13,219 bases of DNA from CAHJXF01 sp038254545 (lineage in GTDB: Bacteria; Pseudomonadota; Gammaproteobacteria; Burkholderiales; Burkholderiaceae_D). The position numbers were made by a program, and so were the translations under genes. The DNA lies in NCBI GenBank assembly GCA_038254545.1, contig JBBSGB010000068.1, positions 1 through 13,219 of the forward strand, given 5' to 3'. Below are positions 7,139 through 13,219 of the stretch, in pieces. The notes below the pieces were generated by a model. It had not been told where the DNA came from. It saw only the letters and a program-made list of their open reading frames with translations, and ran no database searches. Each line of letters starts with the position of its first letter. Positions within the stretch are counted from its first letter, which is position 1.

Positions 7139-8464
7139 TCAGTGCGCGCCCGCCACGCGCCACACCGCATTGCCCACGTCATCGGCAACCAGCAGGTCAC
7201 CGGGCTTGTCGAACGCGACGCCGACCGGCCGCCCGTATGCCTCGCCATCCGCAGACAGGAATCCGGTCAATACATCGACCGCCGCGCCCGCGGGCTTGCC
7301 GTCCTTGAACGGCACGAAGATCACCTTGTAGCCGCTATGCGGCTTGCGATTCCACGAACCGTGCTGGCCGATGAACATGCCGCTCGCGAAAGTCGCGGGC
7401 AGGGTCGTGCCGTTCTGAGGATACGCGAGTCCGAGCGATGCAGTGTGCGGGCCGAGCGCGTAGTCGGGCACGAGTGCCTTGGCGACCAGCTCCGGTTTCT
7501 GCGGCTTGATGCGCTCATCGACGTGCGCGCCGTAGTAGCTGTACGGCCAGCCGTAGAAGCCACCGTCCTTCACCGACGTCAGATAGTCGGGCACGAGGTC
7601 GCTGCCCAGTTCGTCGCGCTCGTTGACGACCGTCCACAACGCGCCGGTGGTGGATTCCCAGACCATGCCGTTGGGATTGCGCAGCCCGGTTGCGAATTCG
7701 CGATGCTGGCCGGTCTTGGCATCGACTTCCCAGATCGCCGCACGCCCGGCTTCGGCCGCCATGCCGTTGTCGCCCGCGTTGCTGTTCGAGCCGACCGTCA
7801 CGTAGAGCTTGGAGCCGTCGGCGCTCGCGATGATGTTCTTGGTCCAATGATGGTTGATGGTGCCCGCGGGCAGGTCGGTCACCTTCTGTCCTGCGCCGTC
7901 GATGTGGGTCGCGTCGGGGGTGTACGCGAAGCGCAGCACCGCGTCGGTATCGGCCACATAGAGATCGTTGCCCACCAGCACCATGCCGAACGGCGAGTGC
8001 AGGTTCTCGATGAATACCGTGCGCATCTCGGCCACGCCGTCGTTGTTCGCGTCTCGCAACAGCGTGATGCGGTTCGCGCTTTGCGTCACGGCGCCCGCCT
8101 TCTTCATGAACAGCTTCTGCACCCAGCCGCGTATGCCCTTGCCGTCGTCGGGCTTGGGAGGCGCGTTGGTCTCGGCGACAAGGACGTCGCCGTTGGGCAG
8201 TACGTAGAGCCAGCGCGGATGATCGAGCTTGCCCGCGAAGACATTGACCGTGGTGCCGGGCGCGCCTGTGGGCTTCGAGCCGTCGGGCCATCCGACGGCC
8301 TTTGCGACGTTGATCGTCGGGATCAGCGTCTTTTCGGGAGCAGGCAGTGTGGGCGACGCGCCCATGCCTTCGGGAACCGACAGTTTTGCAGCTCCGCCGC
8401 ACGCAGAAAGACCGAGGACGAGGATGGAAGAAACGGCGAGGACGAGGGGACGAAGGGTGGGCAT
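7139..8464 (-). CDS. PQQ-dependent sugar/sorbosone dehydrogenase family lipoprotein
   Basis: This is a 441-residue six-bladed beta-propeller oxidoreductase of the soluble glucose/L-sorbosone dehydrogenase family. These use pyrroloquinoline quinone to oxidise sugars or other alcohols and aldehydes outside the cytoplasm. The N-terminus is a lipoprotein signal with lipobox LSAC (Cys22). Family blocks are LDHPRWLYVLPNGDVLVAET (80-99), DGVAEMRTVF (142-151), SPFGMVLVGNDLYVADTDAV (157-176), HHWTKNI (205-211), LYVTVGSNSN (220-229), ATGLRNPNGM (258-267), GGFYGWPYSYYG (301-312), IGQHGSWNR (365-373) and YGRPVGVAFD (410-419) with LLVADD.GN.VWRV at the end. ATG 8464 is preferred because it gives a normal signal length; it has no obvious ribosome site. 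No PQQ synthesis genes are in the window, so PQQ dependence and substrate are family inference. Confidence 0.88.
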   Translation of the reverse strand: MPTLRPLVLAVSSILVLGLSACGGAAKLSVPEGMGASPTLPAPEKTLIPTINVAKAVGWPDGSKPTGAPGTTVNVFAGKLDHPRWLYVLPNGDVLVAETNAPPKPDDGKGIRGWVQKLFMKKAGAVTQSANRITLLRDANNDGVAEMRTVFIENLHSPFGMVLVGNDLYVADTDAVLRFAYTPDATHIDGAGQKVTDLPAGTINHHWTKNIIASADGSKLYVTVGSNSNAGDNGMAAEAGRAAIWEVDAKTGQHREFATGLRNPNGMVWESTTGALWTVVNERDELGSDLVPDYLTSVKDGGFYGWPYSYYGAHVDERIKPQKPELVAKALVPDYALGPHTASLGLAYPQNGTTLPATFASGMFIGQHGSWNRKPHSGYKVIFVPFKDGKPAGAAVDVLTGFLSADGEAYGRPVGVAFDKPGDLLVADDVGNAVWRVAGAH

Positions 8465-8519
8465 GGGAAGCGACCGAGGGTTCGACCCGGCCAAAGAGGG
8501 TGCTTGGGAGTCGTGAAGT

Positions 8520-8542
8520 CTGCCGCGTCGCCCTGGCGGCAG
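8520..8542 (-). other. GC-rich hairpin between chrA and the sugar dehydrogenase
   Basis: In the 121-base gap, CTGCCGC (8520-8526) pairs perfectly with GCGGCAG (8536-8542). No T-run follows on the minus strand. It may attenuate read-through from chrA, or be chance. Confidence 0.25.
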
Positions 8543-8585
8543 CGGTCATCCGAACGCGCCTCGTGTTGTCGGACATCGGAGGACG

Positions 8586-10010
8586 TTATGCAATCGATGA
8601 GATTGCCGCTTTCAGGACCAATCCCGCCACAGCACACGCGGCAATCACGTGAATCACATTGCGCTTGAAGCGTAGCAGCGCGATCGCCGCAGCGACGGCG
8701 ATCAGTGCGGAAATGCCATCGAATGCGCCTTTCCACCCTTCGGGCCAAAGCACGTGATAACCGAAGAACACCGCGAGATTCAGGATCACGCCGACGACCG
8801 CGGCGGTGATTGCGGTCAGCGGCGCGGTGAACTTCAGGTCGTCGTGTGTCGCTTCGACCAGCGGCCCGCCGGCGAGGATGAAGATGAACGACGGAAGAAA
8901 TGTGAACCACGTCACGATCACTGCCGCGATCGCACCCGAGAGAAACAAGTCGCCGCAACCGGACGCTGCTTCTACATAGCCACCGACGAACCCCACGAAG
9001 GCCACCACCATGATCAGCGGACCCGGAGTGGTCTCGCCCAACGCGAGGCCATCGATCATCTGCGTAGGGGTCAACCATCCGTAGTGTTCGACCGCGCCTT
9101 GATAGACGTAGGGCAAGACCGCGTACGCGCCGCCAAAGGTCAGCAGCGCGGCCTTGGTGAAGAACCAGCTCATCTGCGTGAACGTGTGGTCCCAGCCGTA
9201 GCGCGCGGCCAGCAGCGCGATCGGAATCGCCCACAGCAACAAGCCGACAGCGAGGACCTTGGTCAGTCGCAGCCAGCTGAAACGTGCGTGCGCTGGAGTC
9301 GGCGTGTCGTCATCGATCAGCGCCCGGCCGAACGATCGCTCGACCTTGCCGTGCCCGTGCGCATGTCCACCGCCGCCACCCATCGCAAATCGAGCAGGCG
9401 CGATGCGTCCGCCCACATGGCCGATCAGTGCTGCGGAAACGATGATGAGCGGGAAGGGCACCCCGATCGCGAAGATCGCCACGAATGCCGCAGCGGCGAT
9501 CGCCCACAAGGCCGCGTTCTGCAAGGCCCGCGATCCGATGCGCCAGCCGGCCTGCACCACGATCGCCGTGACAGCGGGCTTGATGCCGTAGAACAAGCCG
9601 GCCACCAACGGCGTCTGGCCGAACGCGATGTAGATCCAGGACAGCGCGATCAGGATCGCAAGCGAAGGCAGCACGAACAGAACGCCGGCAACGATGCCGC
9701 CGAGGGTTCGATGCAGGAGCCAGCCGATGTAGGTTGCCAGCTGTTGCGCCTCGGGCCCGGGCAGCACCATGCAGTAGTTGAGCGCGTGAAGAAATCTTCG
9801 CTCCGAGATCCAGCGGCGGTTCTCGACCAGTTCGGCATGCATGATCGAGATCTGCCCCGCAGGTCCGCCGAAGCTGATGAAGCCGAGCTTCAGCCAGAAC
9901 AGCAGGGCGCTGCGAAAGCGGACGGGTTCCGGTCGTGACGCGCCCGTCTTCGGGCGCAACGCTTCGGTTGAAGGCATGCAGGATGCGGGCGGTCGAGTCG
10001 AAGATTGCAT
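8586..10010 (-). CDS. chrA: Chromate transporter, long-chain ChrA family
   Basis: This is a 474-residue inner-membrane protein of the CHR family, which exports chromate, probably by proton-motive force, and may handle other oxyanions such as sulfate. It is built of two homologous halves, as in long-chain ChrA. The first half has LGFISFGGPAGQISIMH (42-58) and NYCMVLPGPEAQQLATYIGW (78-97). The second has FFTKAALLTFGGAYAVLPYV (283-302) and GLALGETTPGPLIMVVAFVG (321-340). About ten or more hydrophobic helices are visible. The halves are joined by a linker with GGGGGHAHGHG (211-221), then charged residues; a possible metal-binding or flexible loop. ATG 10010 is used; an alternative is ATG 9977, and neither has a strong ribosome site. 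No chrB regulator is next to it, so inducibility by chromate is not shown. The upstream neighbour is ssrA. Confidence 0.93.
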   Translation of the reverse strand: MQSSTRPPASCMPSTEALRPKTGASRPEPVRFRSALLFWLKLGFISFGGPAGQISIMHAELVENRRWISERRFLHALNYCMVLPGPEAQQLATYIGWLLHRTLGGIVAGVLFVLPSLAILIALSWIYIAFGQTPLVAGLFYGIKPAVTAIVVQAGWRIGSRALQNAALWAIAAAAFVAIFAIGVPFPLIIVSAALIGHVGGRIAPARFAMGGGGGHAHGHGKVERSFGRALIDDDTPTPAHARFSWLRLTKVLAVGLLLWAIPIALLAARYGWDHTFTQMSWFFTKAALLTFGGAYAVLPYVYQGAVEHYGWLTPTQMIDGLALGETTPGPLIMVVAFVGFVGGYVEAASGCGDLFLSGAIAAVIVTWFTFLPSFIFILAGGPLVEATHDDLKFTAPLTAITAAVVGVILNLAVFFGYHVLWPEGWKGAFDGISALIAVAAAIALLRFKRNVIHVIAACAVAGLVLKAAISSIA

Positions 10011-10115
10011 CGGCTCATTAGCACAAGAAAGGCCGCCGCGTTTGGTGGCGCAGCGGGCACGGGTGGTTACTTGCGAAGTGAACGAGTTGCGCGATTCAAT
10101 TTTGCGCGCCCAAAG

Positions 10116-10146
10116 AAAAACCCGACACGCCTCGCGACGTATCGGG
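10116..10146 (-). terminator. Intrinsic terminator of ssrA
   Basis: On the minus strand CCCGATACG (10146-10138) pairs with CGTGTCGGG (10129-10121) over 9 bp with one G-T pair, with an 8-base loop, followed by five T residues. It starts 11 bases past the tmRNA CCA end. Confidence 0.85.
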
Positions 10147-10156
10147 TTCGAAATAC

Positions 10157-10533
10157 TGGTGGAGCCGGGCGGAATCGAACCGCCGTCCGCAAATCTTCCA
10201 CAGACAGTTCTACATGCGTAGCCGGCCTATTTGGATTTGACCACGTGCTTGGCCGGTCGGCGGGCCGTCACGCAGCGAGTCACCTTGGTTTTAGAAGCGC
10301 GTCAAGTGACCCGACGCACTTCGATCCTCTGTGAATGGCGCTGCTGCCTCAGACCTTGCGGCCCTCGACCCGACCCAGAGAAAAATCGGTGCAGCGTCTA
10401 ACCGGTATTAAGCGGCTAGAGCGAAACGCTCGTCGTTGGCGTTTACTTGGTTTCCAGCTGGATTTACGAGCTTCACTGGTGCTCGGCATGCCCTGCACTG
10501 CTTCCTGACCCGCGTCGAAACCTGGTCGGCCCC
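10157..10533 (-). ncRNA. ssrA: Transfer-messenger RNA (tmRNA)
   Basis: This is the ribosome-rescue RNA, acting with SmpB: it is charged with alanine, enters stalled ribosomes and adds a degradation tag. The 5' end GGGGCCGACCAGGTTTCGAC matches the conserved tmRNA start. The 3' end carries a T arm (GGCGG TTCGATT CCGCC) and CGGCTCCACCA. The 7-bp acceptor stem GGGGCCG/CGGCTCC closes perfectly with one G-T pair. The CCA end is genomically encoded at 10157. The tag frame ANDERFALAA is in the middle. The total of about 377 bases is normal for a one-piece tmRNA. A -10 box and a strong terminator flank it. No integrase or phage remnant is joined to its 3' end, although ssrA is a common integration site. 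Confidence 0.97.
10408..10440 (-). other. tmRNA tag-peptide reading frame
   Basis: The resume codon GCC (10440-10438) begins ANDERFALAA, ending in TAA at 10410-10408. The upstream stretch GTAAACGCC is the usual resume context. The ALAA end is the ClpXP/ClpAP recognition signal. The same tag type is known from betaproteobacteria such as Bordetella. Confidence 0.95.
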
Positions 10534-10542
10534 GGAAAGCGG

Positions 10543-10548
10543 ATTGTA
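10543..10548 (-). promoter_or_regulatory. Probable -10 box of the ssrA promoter
   Basis: On the minus strand TACAAT (10548-10543) lies 9 bases before the tmRNA 5' end and differs from the sigma-70 consensus at one position. No good -35 box is found at 16-18 bases spacing; a TTGCAA is 28 bases away, too far. Confidence 0.55.
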
Positions 10549-10668
10549 CCCCCGAGGTCGGGTCGTATCCGCGGATTTGCAAGGGCCGGCGTCGCGAGGC
10601 GTGCGCTGGAAGCGCGATGTCCCGATCGCAAGGCATACTTCCCGCATACGAGTTCGATGGGAGTAAAC

Positions 10669-10788
10669 ATGACGTTCGCAATTCGCCGCGCTCTTGGTGC
10701 GCTGGCGATTTCCTTGAGTATGTCGACGATCGCGCCCGCCGCGCTGGCGCAGGCGACCATCAAGATCGGCGAGATCCACAGCTACTAG
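10669..10788 (+). pseudogene. 5' fragment of Liv-type ABC substrate-binding protein, ended by an amber codon
   Basis: From ATG 10669, with GGGAG at 10659-10663 as ribosome site, the frame encodes a signal peptide (about residues 1-25, ending in APAALAQA). It then gives the start of the mature protein, ATIKIGEIHSY, and stops at TAG 10786-10788. The same frame continues without interruption as AQPAFLEPYKRGWEMALDEI. In relatives this spot reads SYKAQPAFLEPYK, so a Lys codon (AAG) has probably become TAG by a single base change. The full protein (about 400 residues) would bind a branched-chain amino acid or related ligand in the periplasm for an ABC importer. As written, only a 39-residue exported peptide is made. 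The rest of the gene is in the fused frame starting at 10831. Confidence 0.82.
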
Positions 10789-10830
10789 GCACAGCCGGCC
10801 TTCCTCGAGCCGTACAAGCGCGGCTGGGAG

Positions 10831-12387
10831 ATGGCGCTCGATGAAATCAATGGTACGGGCGGCGTACTCGGCAGGAAGATCGAGGTCACCTCGCGCGACG
10901 ACAACGGCAACCCGGGCGACACCGTGCGCGTTGCCGAAGAACTGCTCTCGCGTGAAGGCGTGAGCCTGCTCTTCGGCGGCTCCCTTTCGAACACCGGTCT
11001 GGCGCTGACCGACTACGCGAAACAGCGCCGCATCGTCTTTCTCGCCGCCGAGCCGCTGACCGACAAGATCGTCTGGCAGAACGGCAACAAGTACACCTTC
11101 CGCTTGCGCCCCTCGACCTACATGCAGGTGGCGATGCTGGTGCCCGAGGCTGCGCGCATGAAGAAGAAACGCTGGGCTCTGGTCTATCCCAATTACGAAT
11201 ACGGGCAGTCGGCGGCGGCGACATTCAAGGCGATGCTCAAGGCCGCGCAGCCTGACGTCGAATTCGTTACCGAGCAGGCCACCACGCTCGGCAAGATCGA
11301 TGCGGGCTCGACCGTGCAAGCCCTGGCCGATGCGAAACCCGATGCGATCTTCAACGCGCTGTTCGCGACCGACCTCGGGCGCTTCGTGCGCGAGGGCAAC
11401 ACGCGTGGACTGTTCGAAGGCCGCGAAGTCGTCTCGCTCTTGACCGGGGAGCCCGAGTATCTCGACCCGCTCGGCGACGAGGCCCCGATCAATTGGCTCG
11501 TGACCGGCTATCCGTGGTACGCGATCAATACGGCGGACAACACGCGCTTCGTCGAGGCCTACCGCAAGCGCTACAACGAGCCGCCGCGCGTGGGTTCCGT
11601 GGTTGGCTATGCGGCCATGCATTCGGTCGCTGCCATCGCCAAGGCCTTCGACGGCTTTCGTGCGCTCGACGATGTCTCGTTCGAAGTCGATGCGGGCCAG
11701 ATGGTCGCGCTGATCGGGCCCAACGGCGCTGGCAAGTCCACCTGTTTCAACGTTTTGAACGGACAGTTGAAGCCCGACGCGGGAAGCATCGTGTTCGGCG
11801 GCGGCGAGATCGCGGGGCTCGCGCCGCGAACCATCTGGCGCAAGGGCGTCGCGCGCACCTTCCAGGTCGCGGCGAGCTTCGTGTCGTTGTCGGCGATCGA
11901 GAACGTGCAGCTCGCGCTCGCATCGCGCGAGCGCGAATTGCAGCGATGGTGGAAGCCGATCGCCGCCATGCATCGAGAAGAAGCGCTGGCGCTGCTCGAA
12001 CGCGTCGGCATGCGTGCCATGGGTGATCAAAACTGCGGCCAGCTCGCCTACGGTGACGTGAAGCGCATCGAACTCGCGATCGCATTGGCGAGTTGCCCTC
12101 GCCTTTTGTTGATGGACGAGACCACAGCGGGCATGTCGTCGGTGGAACGCGCGTCGTTGATGAAGCTCGTCAAGCAACTCGCGGCCGAGCAAGGCGTTGC
12201 GGCGCTCTTCACGGAGCACAGCGTGGATGCGGTATTCGGCTTCGCCGATCGCGTGATCGTGATGGCGCGCGGGAAGGTCATCGCGGCGGGTGCACCGGAT
12301 GCGATTCGCCGTGATGCGAAAGTCGGCGAGGTCTATTTAGGCGCGGGCTCGCTATTGGATGAATTGCGGCACGAGGCGCCGCGATGA
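10831..12387 (+). CDS. livG: Fused frame: Liv-type substrate-binding protein body joined to LivG ATPase (decayed operon)
   Basis: The 518-codon frame has two unrelated parts. Residues 1-271 are the body of a periplasmic substrate-binding protein (SRDDNGNPGD, AAEPLTDKIVWQNGNKYTFR, WALVYPNYEYGQSA, VSLLTGEPEYLDP, VTGYPWYAIN, GSVVGYAAMHS), lacking its signal peptide because of the upstream amber codon and lacking roughly the last 80 residues. From residue 272 (FDGFRALDDVSFEVDAG) it is LivG, the cytoplasmic ATPase of branched-chain amino acid-type importers, missing only about 10-15 N-terminal residues. Walker A GPNGAGKST is at 296-304, the signature LAYGD at 405-409, Walker B LLLMDETTAG (usual DEPTAG changed) near 425-434, and the switch His at 463. 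The join lies near 11637-11650. The permeases LivH and LivM, normally between these genes, are absent. A working transporter is very unlikely. ATG 10831 has no properly spaced ribosome site. Confidence 0.8.
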   Translation: MALDEINGTGGVLGRKIEVTSRDDNGNPGDTVRVAEELLSREGVSLLFGGSLSNTGLALTDYAKQRRIVFLAAEPLTDKIVWQNGNKYTFRLRPSTYMQVAMLVPEAARMKKKRWALVYPNYEYGQSAAATFKAMLKAAQPDVEFVTEQATTLGKIDAGSTVQALADAKPDAIFNALFATDLGRFVREGNTRGLFEGREVVSLLTGEPEYLDPLGDEAPINWLVTGYPWYAINTADNTRFVEAYRKRYNEPPRVGSVVGYAAMHSVAAIAKAFDGFRALDDVSFEVDAGQMVALIGPNGAGKSTCFNVLNGQLKPDAGSIVFGGGEIAGLAPRTIWRKGVARTFQVAASFVSLSAIENVQLALASRERELQRWWKPIAAMHREEALALLERVGMRAMGDQNCGQLAYGDVKRIELAIALASCPRLLLMDETTAGMSSVERASLMKLVKQLAAEQGVAALFTEHSVDAVFGFADRVIVMARGKVIAAGAPDAIRRDAKVGEVYLGAGSLLDELRHEAPR

Positions 12388-13085
12388 GCGCGAACGACAC
12401 GAGCGTGAACGACGTCCTGCTCGAAGTAGAAGCGCTCAACGCGTTCTACGGTCACGCGCACATCCTGTTCGACATAGATCTGCACGTGAAGCGCGGCGAA
12501 GTCGTCGCGCTGATCGGCCGCAACGGCGCCGGCAAGTCCACCATCATGAAGGCCATCATCGGCCTCGTCGATCGCGTGACCGGTAGCATCCGCTTCAAGG
12601 GCCGCGACATCGTCGGCGTCGAGCCGCACGTGATCGCGCGAAGCGGCCTGGGCTATGTACCCGAGGATCGCCGCATCTTCACCGAACTGACCGTACGCGA
12701 GAACCTCGAGGTGGGCCGACAGCCGCCGCGCGCGGTCGAGTGGTCCGTCGACAAGCCTTCGCGTTGTTCCCCAATCTCGCCGAACGCGCCGATCGCCTCG
12801 CACCACATGAGCGGCGGCGAGCAGAAGATGCTGGCGGTCGCACGCACGCTGATGGGCAACCCGTATCTGTTGCTGCTCGACGAGCCATCCGAGGGGATTG
12901 CGCCAGTGATTGCGGAGGCAATGATCCGCGTCATCCTGGAGTTGAAGCGCGAGGGAACCGCGATCCTGTTGTCGGAGCAGAACACGCGGTTTGCGGAACT
13001 GGTTTGCGATCGTAGTTATGTGTTGGAGAGTGGGGTCGCTGTCGCTTCGCTAGAGTCACTTTCTTTGCTTCGCCAAAGAAAGTAA
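12384..13085 (+). CDS. livF: LivF-type ABC transporter ATPase, damaged
   Basis: This is the second cytoplasmic ATPase of a branched-chain amino acid-type importer, 233 codons. Walker A is GRNGAGKST (45-53), YVPEDRRIFTELTVRENLEVG is at about 91-111, the signature SGGEQ at 143-147, Walker B LLLLDEPSEG at 162-171 and the switch region LLSEQNTRFA at 195-204. ATG 12384 overlaps the LivG stop (ATGA), as in intact operons. Two defects are visible. First, residues 125-139 (PSRCSPISPNAPIAS) make no sense, but the +1 frame reads AFALFPNLAERADRL as in normal LivF, so one base is missing near 12755 and one extra is present near 12800. Second, family similarity stops at YVLESG (212-217), and the last 16 codons come from a repeat element, replacing about 20-25 normal residues. 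The catalytic core survives; function is doubtful. Confidence 0.8.
   Translation: MSANDTSVNDVLLEVEALNAFYGHAHILFDIDLHVKRGEVVALIGRNGAGKSTIMKAIIGLVDRVTGSIRFKGRDIVGVEPHVIARSGLGYVPEDRRIFTELTVRENLEVGRQPPRAVEWSVDKPSRCSPISPNAPIASHHMSGGEQKMLAVARTLMGNPYLLLLDEPSEGIAPVIAEAMIRVILELKREGTAILLSEQNTRFAELVCDRSYVLESGVAVASLESLSLLRQRK
13058..13083. repeat. Perfect 10-bp inverted repeat
   Basis: ACTTTCTTTG (13058-13067) and CAAAGAAAGT (13074-13083) are exact reverse complements across a 6-base loop (CTTCGC). A further CAAAGAAAG copy follows directly at 13087-13095. The right arm overlaps the last livF-frame codons. Confidence 0.9.
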
Positions 13086-13113
13086 CCAAAGAAAGGCGAG
13101 CCCGGTGATGCTG

Positions 13114-13142
13114 CCCTGTGACTGACGCAGTCAGTCACAGGG
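13114..13142. repeat. Perfect 12-bp inverted repeat
   Basis: CCCTGTGACTGA (13114-13125) and TCAGTCACAGGG (13131-13142) are exact reverse complements with loop CGCAG. It is a stable hairpin with no T-run, so more likely a REP-like or protein-binding structure than an intrinsic terminator, though it could block read-through from the liv operon. Confidence 0.88.
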
Positions 13143-13219
13143 TTCCCGAGTCGAGCGGACTGGGGGCGGCGCGCCGAGAACTCGCTGCGCTCAAACACTC
13201 GTCGCTCAAAGGCTCCGCC

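Larger units (their letters stand above)
13058..13219 (+). repeat. Palindrome-bearing interspersed repeat element (runs off right edge)
   Basis: From about 13050 the sequence stops resembling livF. It contains CTTTCTTTG/CAAAGAAAG units (13058-13095), then GCGAGCCCGG, a long hairpin, and an AACTCGCTGCGCTCAAACACTCGTCGCTC-type tail. The block 'ctttctttgc...caaagaaagtaaccaaagaaaggcg' followed by Ser/Arg-codon-like 'cgctgcgctcaaac' is a kind of non-coding repeat that recurs many times in Burkholderiales and Xanthomonadales genomes. I recognise it by pattern; copy number in this genome cannot be seen. No transposase or long gene is present in the 135 bases after the livF stop. It supplies the livF stop codon. 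Confidence 0.6.

Noticed and set aside
7127..8668. 513-codon plus-strand frame
   Set aside because: Antisense to the sugar dehydrogenase, which has clear family motifs on the minus strand. The plus frame is Arg/Val/Asp-rich without recognisable domains.
8754..9938. 394-codon plus-strand frame
   Set aside because: Antisense to chrA, highly charged (Arg/Asp/Gln) composition typical of shadow frames.
10157..10200. Integrative element attachment site at the ssrA 3' end
   Set aside because: ssrA is a frequent target, but the terminator and chrA follow directly, with no integrase or duplicated ssrA tail in view.
10157..10230. tRNA-like 3' end
   Set aside because: The T arm and CCA end belong to the tmRNA, shown by its matching 5' end at 10533 and tag frame; no separate tRNA is present.
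10408..12219. Long 603-codon open frame on the minus strand
   Set aside because: It is the antisense of the binding-protein/LivG frame in GC-rich DNA and runs into the tmRNA, where it happens to share the tag frame. No family motif is visible outside the tag.
13058..13142. CRISPR-like or tandem array
   Set aside because: There are two different palindromes and one short direct repeat; no regularly spaced repeat/spacer pattern exists.

Overview
The window is GC-rich and densely coded, and looks like a chromosomal segment of a betaproteobacterium, most likely Burkholderiales or a close relative. The best single clue is the ssrA (tmRNA) gene, whose encoded degradation tag reads ANDERFALAA, a tag type known from this group. 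The Burkholderiales-like type II NADH dehydrogenase and the DUF4197 protein agree with this. No phage, plasmid, transposase or CRISPR feature was seen.

Layout. Positions 1-100 hold the 3' end of a dodecin gene. Next come a small exported protein with a charged tail (224-670) and, on the minus strand, a remnant of an EAL-domain protein (731-1120). On the plus strand follow an isocitrate lyase/PEP mutase family enzyme (1255-2082) and an exported DUF4197 protein (2131-2784). From 10010 leftward to 2804 everything is on the minus strand. In transcription order this is a chromate transporter (chrA), a PQQ-type sugar dehydrogenase lipoprotein, a YbfF-like esterase, a two-gene redox operon (cytochrome b561-like protein plus Tat-exported molybdopterin oxidoreductase, joined by an ATGA overlap), a 45-codon dctA remnant, and a type II NADH dehydrogenase (ndh).

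The ssrA gene (10157-10533, minus) has a clear terminator and a -10 box. To its right, reading plus, lies a decayed branched-chain amino acid-type (Liv) ABC transporter operon. The substrate-binding protein is stopped by an amber codon after 39 codons. The rest of its frame is fused directly to the LivG ATPase, with no livH or livM permease genes between them. LivF follows with an ATGA overlap, but it carries a compensated frameshift and its last residues are replaced by a palindromic repeat element that runs to the window edge.

The intact genes point to an aerobic, respiring cell: an extracytoplasmic molybdo-enzyme feeding electrons to a membrane cytochrome b, a quinone-reducing NADH dehydrogenase, and periplasmic sugar oxidation. 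The main unusual theme is gene decay. Three loci (EAL, dctA, liv) are truncated or internally deleted, and two of the joins are in frame. No clearly new molecular system was found. The liv fusion, the dctA scar and the terminal repeat are the parts most worth checking, including for assembly error.
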